A stretch of DNA of 64,000 bases from Natronomonas halophila (GTDB lineage: Archaea > Halobacteriota > Halobacteria > Halobacteriales > Haloarculaceae): contig NZ_CP058334.1 of the NCBI RefSeq assembly GCF_013391085.1, positions 2,356,001 through 2,420,000 of the forward strand, read 5' to 3'. Made by a program: the position numbers and the translations under genes. Positions 9,952 through 18,098 of this stretch are shown one piece after another (the first letter of the stretch is position 1; each line of letters opens with the position of its first letter). The notes beneath the pieces were generated by a model that was given only the letters and a program-made list of their open reading frames with translations, was not told where the DNA came from and did no database searches.

Positions 9952-11094
9952 TCAGGGTCGCTCGAAAATCGTCGCGACTCCCTGTCCGAACCCGACGCAC
10001 ATCGTCGCCAGGCCGTACGTCGCGTCCTGTTTTTCCATCTCGTGCAGCAGCGTAGTGGAGATACGCGCACCCGAACAGCCGAGCGGGTGTCCGAGCGCGA
10101 GAGCGCCACCGTTGACGTTTACTTTCTTGTCGGGAATCCCGAGTTCGCGCACGCAATGGAGGCTCTGTGCGGCGAAGGCTTCGTTGAGTTCCACGAGGTC
10201 GATGTCGTCGATGGTGAGGCCAGCGTCGTCAAGCGCCGCACGAGTCGCGGGAATCGGCCCTTTCCCCATGACCAGCGGGTCGACACCGGCGACGCTCCGC
10301 GTCTTGACAGTGGCCATGACGTCGAGCCCGTGATCCTCGGCGTACGATTCGGACGTCACGAGCATACCGGATGCCCCGTCGGTCAGCGGCGAGGCATTGC
10401 CCGGTGTGACCGACGCCGCGTCGTCGTCGCGGAAGACGGTCGGCAACTCGCCCAGTTTTTCGACGGTCGTGCCCGGCCGGGGGGTCTCGTCGGTATCGAA
10501 CGACCCGTCGGTAGTTTCGACGGAAACGAGTTCGTCATCGAACCGCCCCTCCTCGGCCGCCGCGACTGCACGCTCGTGGGAACGCATGGCGAACGTATCC
10601 TGAGCCTCCCGGCTGACGTCGTGGCGGCGCGCGATAGTTTCGGCGGTCTGGCCCATCGGTAGTCTGTCCGAGTCGTAGCGCTCCTCGATGGCAGGGTGGA
10701 GCCAGTCGGAGAAGGGAATCCGACTCATCTGCTCGACGCCGGCGACTGGATAGACCGCGCCGTCGCCGGCCTCGATGGCGCGGGCGGCGTCGTTGAGCGC
10801 AGTCAGCGACGACCCACAGAGGCGCGTCGTGGTGGACGCCGGTATCGATTCCGGGAACCCACCGGCGAGTAGCGACTGCCGGGCGAGGTTTCGGCCCTGT
10901 TCGTTCTCTTGATTCGCACAGCCGAGGCGAAAGTCCGCCCACTCCGCGGCCGGGACGGAAGTTCGCTCGACCAATGCGTCGAGGATAGTCGTCACCAGAT
11001 CCTCTGGGTACACGTCAGCAAGCCCGCCGTCTTTCTTGGCCATCGGTGTACGAACGGCCTCGACAACGACGGCTCGTGTGCCAGAATCGCTCAT
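9952..11094 (-). CDS. Acetyl-CoA acyltransferase (thiolase), PaaJ-like
   Basis: 380-residue thiolase. The acyl-accepting Cys93 lies in [15 protein letters not shown], His336 in [15 protein letters not shown], and the second catalytic Cys366 in MCVGFGQG. These are the three residues of biosynthetic and degradative thiolases. In a phenylacetate cluster the expected job is cleavage of 3-oxoadipyl-CoA and the C8 ring-opened 3-oxoacyl-CoA, as done by PaaJ; general fatty-acid thiolase activity is the alternative. It is transcribed divergently from the hydratase remnant. Confidence 0.9.
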   Translation of the reverse strand: MSDSGTRAVVVEAVRTPMAKKDGGLADVYPEDLVTTILDALVERTSVPAAEWADFRLGCANQENEQGRNLARQSLLAGGFPESIPASTTTRLCGSSLTALNDAARAIEAGDGAVYPVAGVEQMSRIPFSDWLHPAIEERYDSDRLPMGQTAETIARRHDVSREAQDTFAMRSHERAVAAAEEGRFDDELVSVETTDGSFDTDETPRPGTTVEKLGELPTVFRDDDAASVTPGNASPLTDGASGMLVTSESYAEDHGLDVMATVKTRSVAGVDPLVMGKGPIPATRAALDDAGLTIDDIDLVELNEAFAAQSLHCVRELGIPDKKVNVNGGALALGHPLGCSGARISTTLLHEMEKQDATYGLATMCVGFGQGVATIFERP

Positions 11095-11235
11095 AGTCGT
11101 TTCTCCGTTTTTGGAAGGAAGACATTAATGTACTGGTCGTGCTCCACACCGCCTCTGGCTGGCAACGGTTCTGGTCTCGTACGTGGTGCAAGTAGCTGTA
11201 CTCGGAGATGGCACTGTGGGTCACGCCATGGTCTC

Positions 11236-11481
11236 ATCCTCTCGGGTGAGCGCGTCTACAACCTCGCCGCGTCCATGGCCGCGAGGAGCCGTGTTACACT
11301 CGAGTTCGCGAAGACGTCCGTGACGGCTGCGTCGCGGATGGATATCGAAGCCGGCATCGAGTACGAAGCCGAACTGTTCTCACAACTGTTCGGGACGCGA
11401 GAGAAAAACGAGGGAACCGACGCGTTTCTCGAGGACCGAGACTCCGAATGCACGGTGAGTCGACGCCAACCTTCCGTGTGA
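11236..11481 (+). pseudogene. 3' remnant of an enoyl-CoA hydratase gene
   Basis: The reading frame ending TGA at 11481 encodes a typical enoyl-CoA hydratase/isomerase C-terminus: ERVYNLAASMAARSRVTLEF, then DIEAGIEYEAELFSQLFGTR and EGTDAFLEDRD. The first two-thirds of the protein, with the oxyanion-hole glycines and catalytic glutamates, are missing. The bases back to 11095 show no start or family motif. Given the neighbours, the lost gene was probably a paaF- or paaG-type hydratase or isomerase. The left boundary is approximate. Confidence 0.7.
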
Positions 11482-11517
11482 AAACGCCGCCGGCCGACTC
11501 CCGATGGTGAGTGCCGG

Positions 11518-11865
11518 CTACTCCTTCGGGATGAGTTTCCCGGCGAACGTCTGGAAGCGAATCGTGTCCTCGGGGATGTAGAACGTGTCCGTACAGAACT
11601 CGTAGACGGTCTCGTCGGTTTCTGCGTGCCAGACGAGGTACGCGAAGTCGTCCTCGACGTGCGTCTCGTCGACGTGGAGCGTGGCGTCCGCCGCTGCGAA
11701 CTCGGAGAGCATGTTCTCGAAGACGCCCCGGATTTCGTCGCGTCCACGGAACACGCCCATCGTGGTGACAAGCACCGAGTCCTCGGCGTAATCCGCGAGC
11801 GTGGCGTCGATGTCGTGGGCGGCGAGCGCGTCGCAGTGTCGGTCGAACGTGTCCTGAGTGGTCAT
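11518..11865 (-). CDS. NTF2-like (SnoaL-type) small protein
   Basis: 115 residues beginning MTTQDTFDRHCDALAAHDID, with the cone-shaped NTF2/SnoaL pattern: ADYAEDSVLVTTMGVFRGRD, then EIRGVFENML and a final beta-rich part. The family includes isomerases, hydratases and ligand-binding proteins. Its ATG overlaps the stop of the aldehyde dehydrogenase gene (ATGA), so the two are co-translated. It may act on an unstable ring-opening intermediate, but no catalytic residues can be assigned. Confidence 0.82.
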   Translation of the reverse strand: MTTQDTFDRHCDALAAHDIDATLADYAEDSVLVTTMGVFRGRDEIRGVFENMLSEFAAADATLHVDETHVEDDFAYLVWHAETDETVYEFCTDTFYIPEDTIRFQTFAGKLIPKE

Positions 11866-13313
11866 TCGAGGTTGATGTGGACGTTCTTCACTTCGGTGTA
11901 CGACTCGATTGCCTGCTCGCCCTGCGCGCGGCCGTGACCGCTCGCCTTCGTCCCGCCGAACGGCGTCTGCGGCCACGTGTTCGGTGTCTCGTTGACCATC
12001 ACCATGCCGTAGTCGAGTCGGTCGCTGAACGTGTGCGCACGGGAGAGGTCGTTCGTCCAGACGCAGGCGGTCAACCCGAACGGCGAGTCGTTCGCGACTT
12101 CGAGGGCTTCCTCCTCGCTACTTACTTCGATGACGGACAGGACGGGGCCGAATATCTCCTCGCGGGCGATGGTCATGTCGTTCGTGACGTTCGTGAACAC
12201 CGTCGGTTCCACGAAGTGGCCGGTGTCCGTATCGTCCGGGACGCCGCCACCGGCGGCGACGGTCGCGCCTTCCTCCTTCCCGGTCTCGATGTAATCGAGG
12301 ATGTCCTGCTGGTGGGCCTCGCTGACGACCGGCCCCATCTGGCCGTCGTCGTCGATACCGCTGCCGAGCGGGATGTTCTCCGCGATGGACGTGAGGGAGT
12401 CCACGAGTTCGTCGTGGACGTCCTCGTGGACGACCAGCCGCGAGTTCGCCCAACACATTTGACCGGCGTTCATGAAGATGCCGTACTGGACGCCACGGGC
12501 CGCGGCTTCGAGGTCTGCGTCGGGGAAGACGACCGCCGGGCCCTTTCCGCCGAGTTCGAGCGTCACATCGGCAACGGCATCAGCCGCGTCCCGCTGAATC
12601 GTCTTCCCGACGCCGGTGCTGCCCGTGAACGTCACGTGGTCGACGTCGTCGTGGCTCGCAAGCGCGCTTCCAGCCGTGGCTCCCGACCCTGGGATGACGT
12701 TGAGAACGCCGTCCGGGAGCCCTGCCTCCTCCGCCGCTTTTGCGTAGTAGAGTGCGGATAGCGGCGTCATACTGGACGGTTTGAGGACGACGGTATTCCC
12801 GGTGGCGAGCGCGGGCGCTACGCCACGTCCGGCGAGCTGGAACGGGAAGTTCCAGGGCGCGATGTGCGCGGTGACCCCAACGGGGTCGCGCTTCGTGTAG
12901 TTGAGTCGGGAGTCCGAGACGGGAATCTCGCTCCCGCCGTCCTTCTCGGTCCACCCCGCGTAGTACCGGAACGTATCGACGACCATCCCGACTTCGAGCT
13001 TCGCCTCGAACGGCGTCTTCCCGTTGTCGTGGGATTCGACGAGGGCGATTTCGTCCTTCATCTCCTCGATAGCGTCCGCCATCGCATGGAGCTTTGCGCG
13101 ACGCTCCTCGGGGTCTATCGTCCGCCACTCGCCGTCGCGGGCGGCAGCCTCCGCGGCCGCCGCAACCGCATCGTCCACGTCGTCCGCGCCGGCTTTCTGC
13201 ACGGTCGCGTACGTCGACTCCGTGGCGGGGTCTTCGGTTGCGATAGTGCCGTTGCTCTTTGCTGCAGTCCATTCGCCACCGATATACAGGTCTGTGGGCC
13301 CGGAATACTCCAT
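11862..13313 (-). CDS. Aldehyde dehydrogenase, candidate dehydrogenase half of a split PaaZ
   Basis: 483-residue NAD(P)-dependent aldehyde dehydrogenase. Catalytic Cys287 is in NAGQMCWANSRL, the general-base Glu in LELGGKGPAVVF, the NAD-binding Asn in APWNFPFQ and FTGSTGVGK follows. The start at 13313 (MEYSGPTDLYIGGEW) fits the family; a longer in-frame start exists. Bacterial PaaZ joins this domain to a MaoC-like hydratase that opens the oxepin-CoA ring and oxidises the aldehyde. Here a MaoC gene lies 85 bases upstream on the same strand, so together they may do the PaaZ job. Phenylacetaldehyde dehydrogenase is the other plausible role. Confidence 0.9.
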   Translation of the reverse strand: MEYSGPTDLYIGGEWTAAKSNGTIATEDPATESTYATVQKAGADDVDDAVAAAAEAAARDGEWRTIDPEERRAKLHAMADAIEEMKDEIALVESHDNGKTPFEAKLEVGMVVDTFRYYAGWTEKDGGSEIPVSDSRLNYTKRDPVGVTAHIAPWNFPFQLAGRGVAPALATGNTVVLKPSSMTPLSALYYAKAAEEAGLPDGVLNVIPGSGATAGSALASHDDVDHVTFTGSTGVGKTIQRDAADAVADVTLELGGKGPAVVFPDADLEAAARGVQYGIFMNAGQMCWANSRLVVHEDVHDELVDSLTSIAENIPLGSGIDDDGQMGPVVSEAHQQDILDYIETGKEEGATVAAGGGVPDDTDTGHFVEPTVFTNVTNDMTIAREEIFGPVLSVIEVSSEEEALEVANDSPFGLTACVWTNDLSRAHTFSDRLDYGMVMVNETPNTWPQTPFGGTKASGHGRAQGEQAIESYTEVKNVHINLE

Positions 13314-13398
13314 TACGTATGAATCCTGAGCAGAGAATACCTTAATCGTTTTCGTTACTGAATCCACCTGAACGATTGATAGAACGGGAATCGCGGCG

Positions 13399-13860
13399 TC
13401 AGTTCTGTTTCTTCACGAGGAACTTCATGTCACCCTCGAAGACGACGGTGTCTTCCTGGTTCTCCATAACCGTATCGAGGACGACGATACCCGCGTCGTC
13501 CCGACTGTCCAGGTCCTTGCGGTTCGCGACCTCGATTTCCAATTGGAGGGTGTCACCGATGGTGACGGGGTTCGGAAGGTCCATGTAGTTCATACCGAGG
13601 AACGCAACGGCGGTGCGCTCGACGATGCCCGTCCGGTAGACGAACCCGGTCGCCTGGACGAACGTCATCGGGCCGTGTGCGATGCGTTCCCCAAACTGCT
13701 GGTCTTCCGCGTACTCCTTGTTCGTGTGGAGCTCCGTCCAGTCGCCGCTCAACGCCGAGTGCATCATGAAGTCGGACTCGGTGACGGTTCGACCGACGCT
13801 GATGAACTCCTTTCCTTCTTCGAAGTCCTCGAAGTGGTGTGGCTCGTAACTGTATGCCAT
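13399..13860 (-). CDS. MaoC-family hydratase, candidate hydratase half of a split PaaZ
   Basis: 153 residues from MAYSYEPHHF, or 156 from an in-frame ATG nine bases earlier. Hot-dog fold MaoC motifs: DFMMHSALSGDWTELHTN (hydratase active-site region with Asp and His) and ERIAHGPMTFVQATGF. In bacterial PaaZ a MaoC-like domain hydrolyses oxepin-CoA. Here it is a separate gene directly upstream of the aldehyde dehydrogenase. An AATAAGTCTT element about 25 bases before the start is a likely TATA box. Confidence 0.87.
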   Translation of the reverse strand: MAYSYEPHHFEDFEEGKEFISVGRTVTESDFMMHSALSGDWTELHTNKEYAEDQQFGERIAHGPMTFVQATGFVYRTGIVERTAVAFLGMNYMDLPNPVTIGDTLQLEIEVANRKDLDSRDDAGIVVLDTVMENQEDTVVFEGDMKFLVKKQN

Positions 13861-13944
13861 ACGCCTCATATTCCCGACCTGTGGTAAATAAGTCTTGTCG
13901 TGAGCGTCGAAGCGGCTATGTAGGTGGCTTCGATAAGCGGCACT

Positions 13945-14745
13945 ATGCAGATTCCTGAGAGTTGGCGTTCTCGCCATGCGACCGTCAACGGCTGCCGGCA
14001 CCACTACGTGACCGGTGAGCGTACGGATCGCCGAACGGTCGTCGTCGCGCACGGGTTTACGGACAACTGGCAGTGTCTCGCACCCCTCGCCGCGACCTTC
14101 AACGAGACGTACGACGTCGTCCTCTACGATGCACGCGGCCACGGGCTCAGCGAAGCCCCCGCGGACGGCTATGACGCGGCGACGATGGCCGACGACCTCG
14201 CCGCGCTCTGCGACCACCTCGACGTCGAGCGACCCGTGTTCTACGGCCACTCGCTCGGGGCGGACTCCGTTCTCCGGGTCGCGTGCCGGCCGGATTTCAA
14301 CCCGCGAGCGCTCGTCCTCGAAGACCACCCTGCACAGCTGTTCGCGGTGCTCGGTGACGACCACCTCCACGAGAAGCAACAGGAGCTCGAAGCGTGGGGG
14401 ACCGCAACCCACGAGGACGTTCGACAAACGTTCGAACAGCGCGGAAACGCGTTCGCAGACGCACTCGCGACCGCACGCAAGCAAGTCCGGCCCGCGATCA
14501 TCGGCGTGACCCGTCGAGGGTTCGAGCCACTCACTGATACTGCGCCCAGTCCGCCGTGTCCGAGCCTCCTGCTCCGCCCCGACCCCGACATCGCGCCGTA
14601 CACGAACCCTGCGCGTGACTGGACGGACGACGATGCCGTCCGCCACGTCGTCGAGGAAGCGGGCCACACGGTGTTCCGAAACGCACCCGAGACCTGTCGG
14701 TCCCTCGTCAGGGACTTCTTCGAAGAGAACGGCCTACCGTCCTGA
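13945..14745 (+). CDS. Alpha/beta hydrolase
   Basis: 266 residues. Family motifs are the oxyanion loop HGFTDNWQ, the DARGHGLSE strand, and the nucleophile elbow YGHSLGAD with its serine, ending with the His in EEAGHTVF. The acid is probably in LLLRPDPD. No lipase lid or signal peptide. Several paa clusters have an accessory hydrolase or thioesterase; the substrate here is unknown. The ATG at 13945 was chosen over an in-frame GTG at 13924. It converges on paaK with no gap. Confidence 0.87.
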   Translation: MQIPESWRSRHATVNGCRHHYVTGERTDRRTVVVAHGFTDNWQCLAPLAATFNETYDVVLYDARGHGLSEAPADGYDAATMADDLAALCDHLDVERPVFYGHSLGADSVLRVACRPDFNPRALVLEDHPAQLFAVLGDDHLHEKQQELEAWGTATHEDVRQTFEQRGNAFADALATARKQVRPAIIGVTRRGFEPLTDTAPSPPCPSLLLRPDPDIAPYTNPARDWTDDDAVRHVVEEAGHTVFRNAPETCRSLVRDFFEENGLPS

Positions 14746-16038
14746 CTACTGTTCGCGGTGGTCGTAAACTCGCTTTACCTTTCCCGTCTCCGTGCGTTCG
14801 ATACCGCCAGGCTCCGCGATTTCGATCTGGTCCGGCGTGAACGACAGGACGTTCGAGAGGCGGCGCTTGATGCGGCCGCGCAATTCGTCGGTCTCGAACG
14901 ACGCGTCGGGCTCGCGTTCGACCTGCAGTTCGAGTCGGTCGAGGTTGTTCTCCCGGTAGAGGTCGATCCGGTAGAACGGTGCGACTTCGTCGAACTCGAG
15001 GACGACGTCTTCGATTTCGCTCGGGTAGAGATTGACGCCGCGGACGATGAGGAGGTCGTCGGCGCGACCGGTGACGTTGTCCATTCGAACCATCGTCCGT
15101 CCGCACTCGCACTCGTCGTAGGTAAGCGTCGTCAGGTCACCGGTCCGGTACCGGAGCACGGGGAGTGCTTCCTTCGTAAGCGAGGTGAGGACGAGTTCGC
15201 CTTCCTCGCCCTCGGGAAGGGGTTCGCCGGTCTCGGGGTCGACGACCTCGGGATAGAAGTGGTCCTCCCAGACGTGGAGTCCATCCTGTGCTTCGTGGCA
15301 CTCGTTGGAGACGCCGGGGCCCATGACCTCGGACAGCCCGTAGATATCCACGCCCGTGATATCGAGGCGCTCTTCGATCTCGTTGCGCATCGGCTCCGTA
15401 CAGGGTTCGGCGCCGAAGATGACCGTCGAGAGTGGGAGATCACGGATATCAATGCCGTGTTCTTCAGCCGTTTCAGCGAGATAGAGGGCGTAGGACGGCG
15501 TACAAGTCAGCGCGTCGCTCTCGAGGTCCTCGAGGAGTTCGATCTGACGCTGGGTCTGGCCACCGCCGATCGGAATGACGGACGCACCGAGTTCCTCGAT
15601 ACCGTTGTGGACGCCGAGCCCGCCCGTGAACAGCCCGTACCCGTACGCGTTCTGGACGGTATTCCCGGGAGAGACGCCGGCCGCGGTGAGCGACCGTGCA
15701 ACGACTTCGCTCCACACGTCGAGGTCATTCTGGGTGTAGCCGACGATTTTGGGCTTTCCGGTCGTTCCTGAGGAAGCATGAACTCGCCGGAGGTCGGCGT
15801 CATCGACGGCGAAAAGGCCGTCCGGATACTCGTCGCGGAAGTCCTCCTTCGTCGTCATCGGGAGTGCCGTAATGTCGTCGACACCGTCGATATCGGCAGG
15901 CGTGACGCCTGCATCGTCGAGCGCGCGTCGATAGAAGTCGACGTTCTCATAGGCGCGTTCGACGGTTTCTCGGAGTCGTTCGTCCTGTAACTCCCGAATC
16001 GATTCACGGTCGGCTGTCTCAACGCTACTCCATGACAT
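14746..16038 (-). CDS. paaK: Phenylacetate-CoA ligase
   Basis: Activates phenylacetate with ATP and CoA, the first step of the aerobic route. 430 residues of the adenylate-forming superfamily, in the short PaaK form: ATP loop HASSGTTGKPKIVGY, then YGYGLFTGGLGVHNG, YGLSEVMGPGVSNEC and the hinge GRADDLLIVRGVNLYPSEIE that is typical of PaaK. The start at 16038 is followed by a second ATG in another frame. Just upstream lie a palindrome and an AT-rich TATA region, then the Bat-type regulator. Confidence 0.95.
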   Translation of the reverse strand: MSWSSVETADRESIRELQDERLRETVERAYENVDFYRRALDDAGVTPADIDGVDDITALPMTTKEDFRDEYPDGLFAVDDADLRRVHASSGTTGKPKIVGYTQNDLDVWSEVVARSLTAAGVSPGNTVQNAYGYGLFTGGLGVHNGIEELGASVIPIGGGQTQRQIELLEDLESDALTCTPSYALYLAETAEEHGIDIRDLPLSTVIFGAEPCTEPMRNEIEERLDITGVDIYGLSEVMGPGVSNECHEAQDGLHVWEDHFYPEVVDPETGEPLPEGEEGELVLTSLTKEALPVLRYRTGDLTTLTYDECECGRTMVRMDNVTGRADDLLIVRGVNLYPSEIEDVVLEFDEVAPFYRIDLYRENNLDRLELQVEREPDASFETDELRGRIKRRLSNVLSFTPDQIEIAEPGGIERTETGKVKRVYDHREQ

Positions 16039-16043
16039 GTATG

Positions 16044-16059
16044 ACCACGATATAGTGGT
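16044..16059. promoter_or_regulatory. Palindrome between the paaK TATA region and start codon
   Basis: ACCAC-GATATA-GTGGT, five-base arms around a six-base AT centre, beginning six bases upstream of the paaK ATG and abutting the AT-rich TATATTATTAAAATATA on its far side. The half GATAT(A)GTGGT recurs upstream of paaA at 16768-16777. This fits an operator for the adjacent Bat-type regulator, by inference. Confidence 0.45.
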
Positions 16060-16092
16060 TATATTATTAAAATATACCGGGATCGGCAGGAG

Positions 16093-16731
16093 TTACGCGA
16101 ACAGGTCTCGAAACAGGGAGGCTTGCGCGCGCCGGAGACGTTCGAGGAACGCGGATTTGCTGATATCGAGTGCGTCGGCTACCTTGCTGGCATCCGCCTC
16201 TCGGGGGATGGCGAAGTAGCCGAGTTCGCATGCGGTTTCGATGCTCTCGACCTGTGAGGGGGTGAGGTCCCAGCGTTGGGCAACGGGTTCGTCGTCCTCC
16301 TCTCGGAGCGGGTAGACACGCTGCAGTTGGACACCAACGGTGTCGCTTGCCGTCTCCATGACGCCTTGGAGAACCGTGTGGCCGACGACCGCGCCGGTGA
16401 GACGGGCGGCGCCATTCTGGTACTGGATGGAGTCGACGAGAAGGCCATCGCTGATGAGCTCGTGGACGATGCACGGGTGTTTGGAGAGACAGCGGAAGTT
16501 GTCGCGAGGGCCCGCAGTCGAGCGATGGAGGTATCGGATTCGGGAGTCGGTATCGAGCGCCGCGGCGAGGTCGTCTCCGGCGCTCGTGCTGAACTGGAGG
16601 AGGACGTTCCCGTCCTCGCGGAGTTGAGGTGGTTGTGCGGTCGCGGTCGCGCTGGCAGTCGCGGTCGCGCTGGCAAGTGGACAGTCATCGCCCTCGACGT
16701 CGAATTCGACGATGAGGCATTCGTCGATCAT
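16093..16731 (-). CDS. Bat-type (HTH-10) transcription regulator, likely control of paa genes
   Basis: 212 residues. The N-terminal half is the ligand or sensor part found in bacterioopsin-activator-like proteins. The C-terminal 55 residues are the HTH-10 domain, with TPSQVESIETACELGYFAIP and then ADALDISKSAFLERLRRAQA. Such proteins activate or repress neighbouring operons in haloarchaea. It lies between paaK and paaA, so regulation of both is likely. An exact 18-base duplication lengthens an Ala/Thr linker near residues 20-31. A TTTAAATA box lies 20-33 bases upstream of the start and is shared with the divergent paaA region. Confidence 0.88.
   Translation of the reverse strand: MIDECLIVEFDVEGDDCPLASATATASATATAQPPQLREDGNVLLQFSTSAGDDLAAALDTDSRIRYLHRSTAGPRDNFRCLSKHPCIVHELISDGLLVDSIQYQNGAARLTGAVVGHTVLQGVMETASDTVGVQLQRVYPLREEDDEPVAQRWDLTPSQVESIETACELGYFAIPREADASKVADALDISKSAFLERLRRAQASLFRDLFA
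16640..16675 (+). repeat. Exact 18-bp tandem duplication inside the regulator gene
   Basis: GTCGCGGTCGCGCTGGCA occurs twice head to tail (16640-16657 and 16658-16675). It is in frame, so the protein gains an Ala-Ser-Ala-Thr-Ala-Thr hexapeptide repeat with no frameshift. Slippage of a GC-rich linker is the simplest explanation. Confidence 0.85.
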
Positions 16732-16767
16732 TACGCCCCGATACGCCGCACTAGTATTTAAATCCCG

Positions 16768-16815
16768 GATATGTGGTGGTCAATCTCTATTCGGATAGGG
16801 TCGATACACTGTATC
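16768..16815. promoter_or_regulatory. paaA upstream region with palindrome
   Basis: Contains GATATGTGGT (16768-16777), similar to half of the paaK palindrome, and a perfect inverted repeat GATAC-ACT-GTATC at 16803-16815 that ends three bases before the paaA ATG. A protein bound there would cover the start of a leaderless or short-leader message. Function is inferred from position only. Confidence 0.4.
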
Positions 16816-16818
16816 ACG

Positions 16819-17760
16819 ATGAACATCACCGAGGTCAAAGAAAACGCCGGTCCGCGGGAGTTCGGTCCCGCGGACGACATGCCAGAGGAGTACCGCAAGG
16901 CAGCCACCCGGATGATTCAGTTCCACGCGAACAGCGAAGTTATGGGCGGCTACCTCGACAAGGAGTTCACGCGGCATGCGCCCTCTATCGACCGGAAACT
17001 CGCGAACACCGCGAAGGTCCAAGACGAGATCGGGCACGCTCAACTCCTCTTCCGGGCCGCCGAGACGCTCGGCGTCAAGACCCGCGATCAGATGCTCGAC
17101 GAACTCGCGGAGGGTGAAGGGAAGTTCCTGAACTGCTTCCACTACCCCGTGGATTCGTGGTACGAGGCGCCGATGATTGACTTTTTCGTCGACGGCGGCG
17201 CGATGCGTCGGCAGGCGACGCTCAAGTCCACCAGCTGGACGCCGTACGCCCACGCGATGGATAAGGTCTGCTTCGAGGAGGGGTTCCACGTGAAACACGG
17301 CGAATCCATCCTTCGCGAACTCATGCAGGGGTCGAAAGCCACGCAGGAACGCGTCCAGGAGACGTTCGAGACGTGGTGGCCGCGCATCCTCCAGTTCTTC
17401 GGTCCGACGAACGACGAGTCCGTCCACGATGATTTCGCCCAGAGCGTCGGGCTCAAGACCACGACGAACGACGCGCTCCGAAACTCGTTCCTGAACATGT
17501 ACATCCCGAAGGCCGAGAAGTACGGCCTCGAAATCCCGGACACGCCGCGCATCTACGAGCGCGACGACGGAACCATGGCCGTCCGTGAGGAGGACCTCGA
17601 CTGGGACGAGTTCTGGACCATCTCGAAGAACGAGTACGATGGCTCGAAAGAACAGATCGGCTCACGTCGCCGCCGACAGGAGGCAGTCGAGTGGGTGCGG
17701 GACGCGCTCGACACGTGGGAGTCGACCGACAGCACGCGCATGGAGGTCGCACAGTCATGA
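16819..17760 (+). CDS. paaA: Phenylacetyl-CoA 1,2-epoxidase catalytic subunit PaaA
   Basis: Diiron subunit that epoxidises the ring of phenylacetyl-CoA. 313 residues; ferritin-like helices carry Glu70 and His73 in QDEIGHAQ and a second pair in CFEEGFHVKHGE, the diiron ligands. PRFG-type N-terminus (GPREFGPADDMPEEYRK) matches the family. The ATG at 16819 gives this start; a longer upstream frame is noise. The gene heads a run of six genes overlapping by 1-4 bases. Confidence 0.96.
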   Translation: MNITEVKENAGPREFGPADDMPEEYRKAATRMIQFHANSEVMGGYLDKEFTRHAPSIDRKLANTAKVQDEIGHAQLLFRAAETLGVKTRDQMLDELAEGEGKFLNCFHYPVDSWYEAPMIDFFVDGGAMRRQATLKSTSWTPYAHAMDKVCFEEGFHVKHGESILRELMQGSKATQERVQETFETWWPRILQFFGPTNDESVHDDFAQSVGLKTTTNDALRNSFLNMYIPKAEKYGLEIPDTPRIYERDDGTMAVREEDLDWDEFWTISKNEYDGSKEQIGSRRRRQEAVEWVRDALDTWESTDSTRMEVAQS

Positions 17761-18098
17761 TCTGGGAAGTGTTCCGCCAGGAGTCCGCCGGGGATACGTA
17801 CGAACACGTCGGGAACGTCCACGCTCCGGACAGCGAATTGGCGGAGCAGTTCGCCGAAGTCCAGCACGCCCGCCGTATGCAAACGAACAGCCTCTGGGTC
17901 GTTCCTGCGGACGAAATCAGCGAGGTCGGCGCGCAGGACGCGGCGTTCGGCGGTCGCACCGACAAGTCGTACCGGTGGGCGATGACGTACAACGATATCG
18001 ACGCGTCGTTCGCCGAAGAAGTCGCGGACAGCGAGGAAGAACAGCGCGAGGCCGCGCGAAAACGCCGCGAAGCGCTCGCGGAGGAGGGTGACGCATGA
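17757..18098 (+). CDS. paaB: Phenylacetyl-CoA epoxidase subunit PaaB
   Basis: Small subunit that bridges the PaaAC dimers. 113 residues beginning MIWEVFRQESAGDTYEHVGN, with LWVVPADEISEV and the charged helical tail EEEQREAARKRREALAEEG. Length and motifs fit bacterial PaaB. Its ATG overlaps the paaA stop (ATGA) and its end overlaps paaC by four bases. Confidence 0.94.
   Translation: MIWEVFRQESAGDTYEHVGNVHAPDSELAEQFAEVQHARRMQTNSLWVVPADEISEVGAQDAAFGGRTDKSYRWAMTYNDIDASFAEEVADSEEEQREAARKRREALAEEGDA

Noticed and set aside
10909-11235. Upstream part of the open frame that contains the hydratase remnant
   Set aside because: It overlaps the thiolase start and shows no enoyl-CoA hydratase motif before about 11236.
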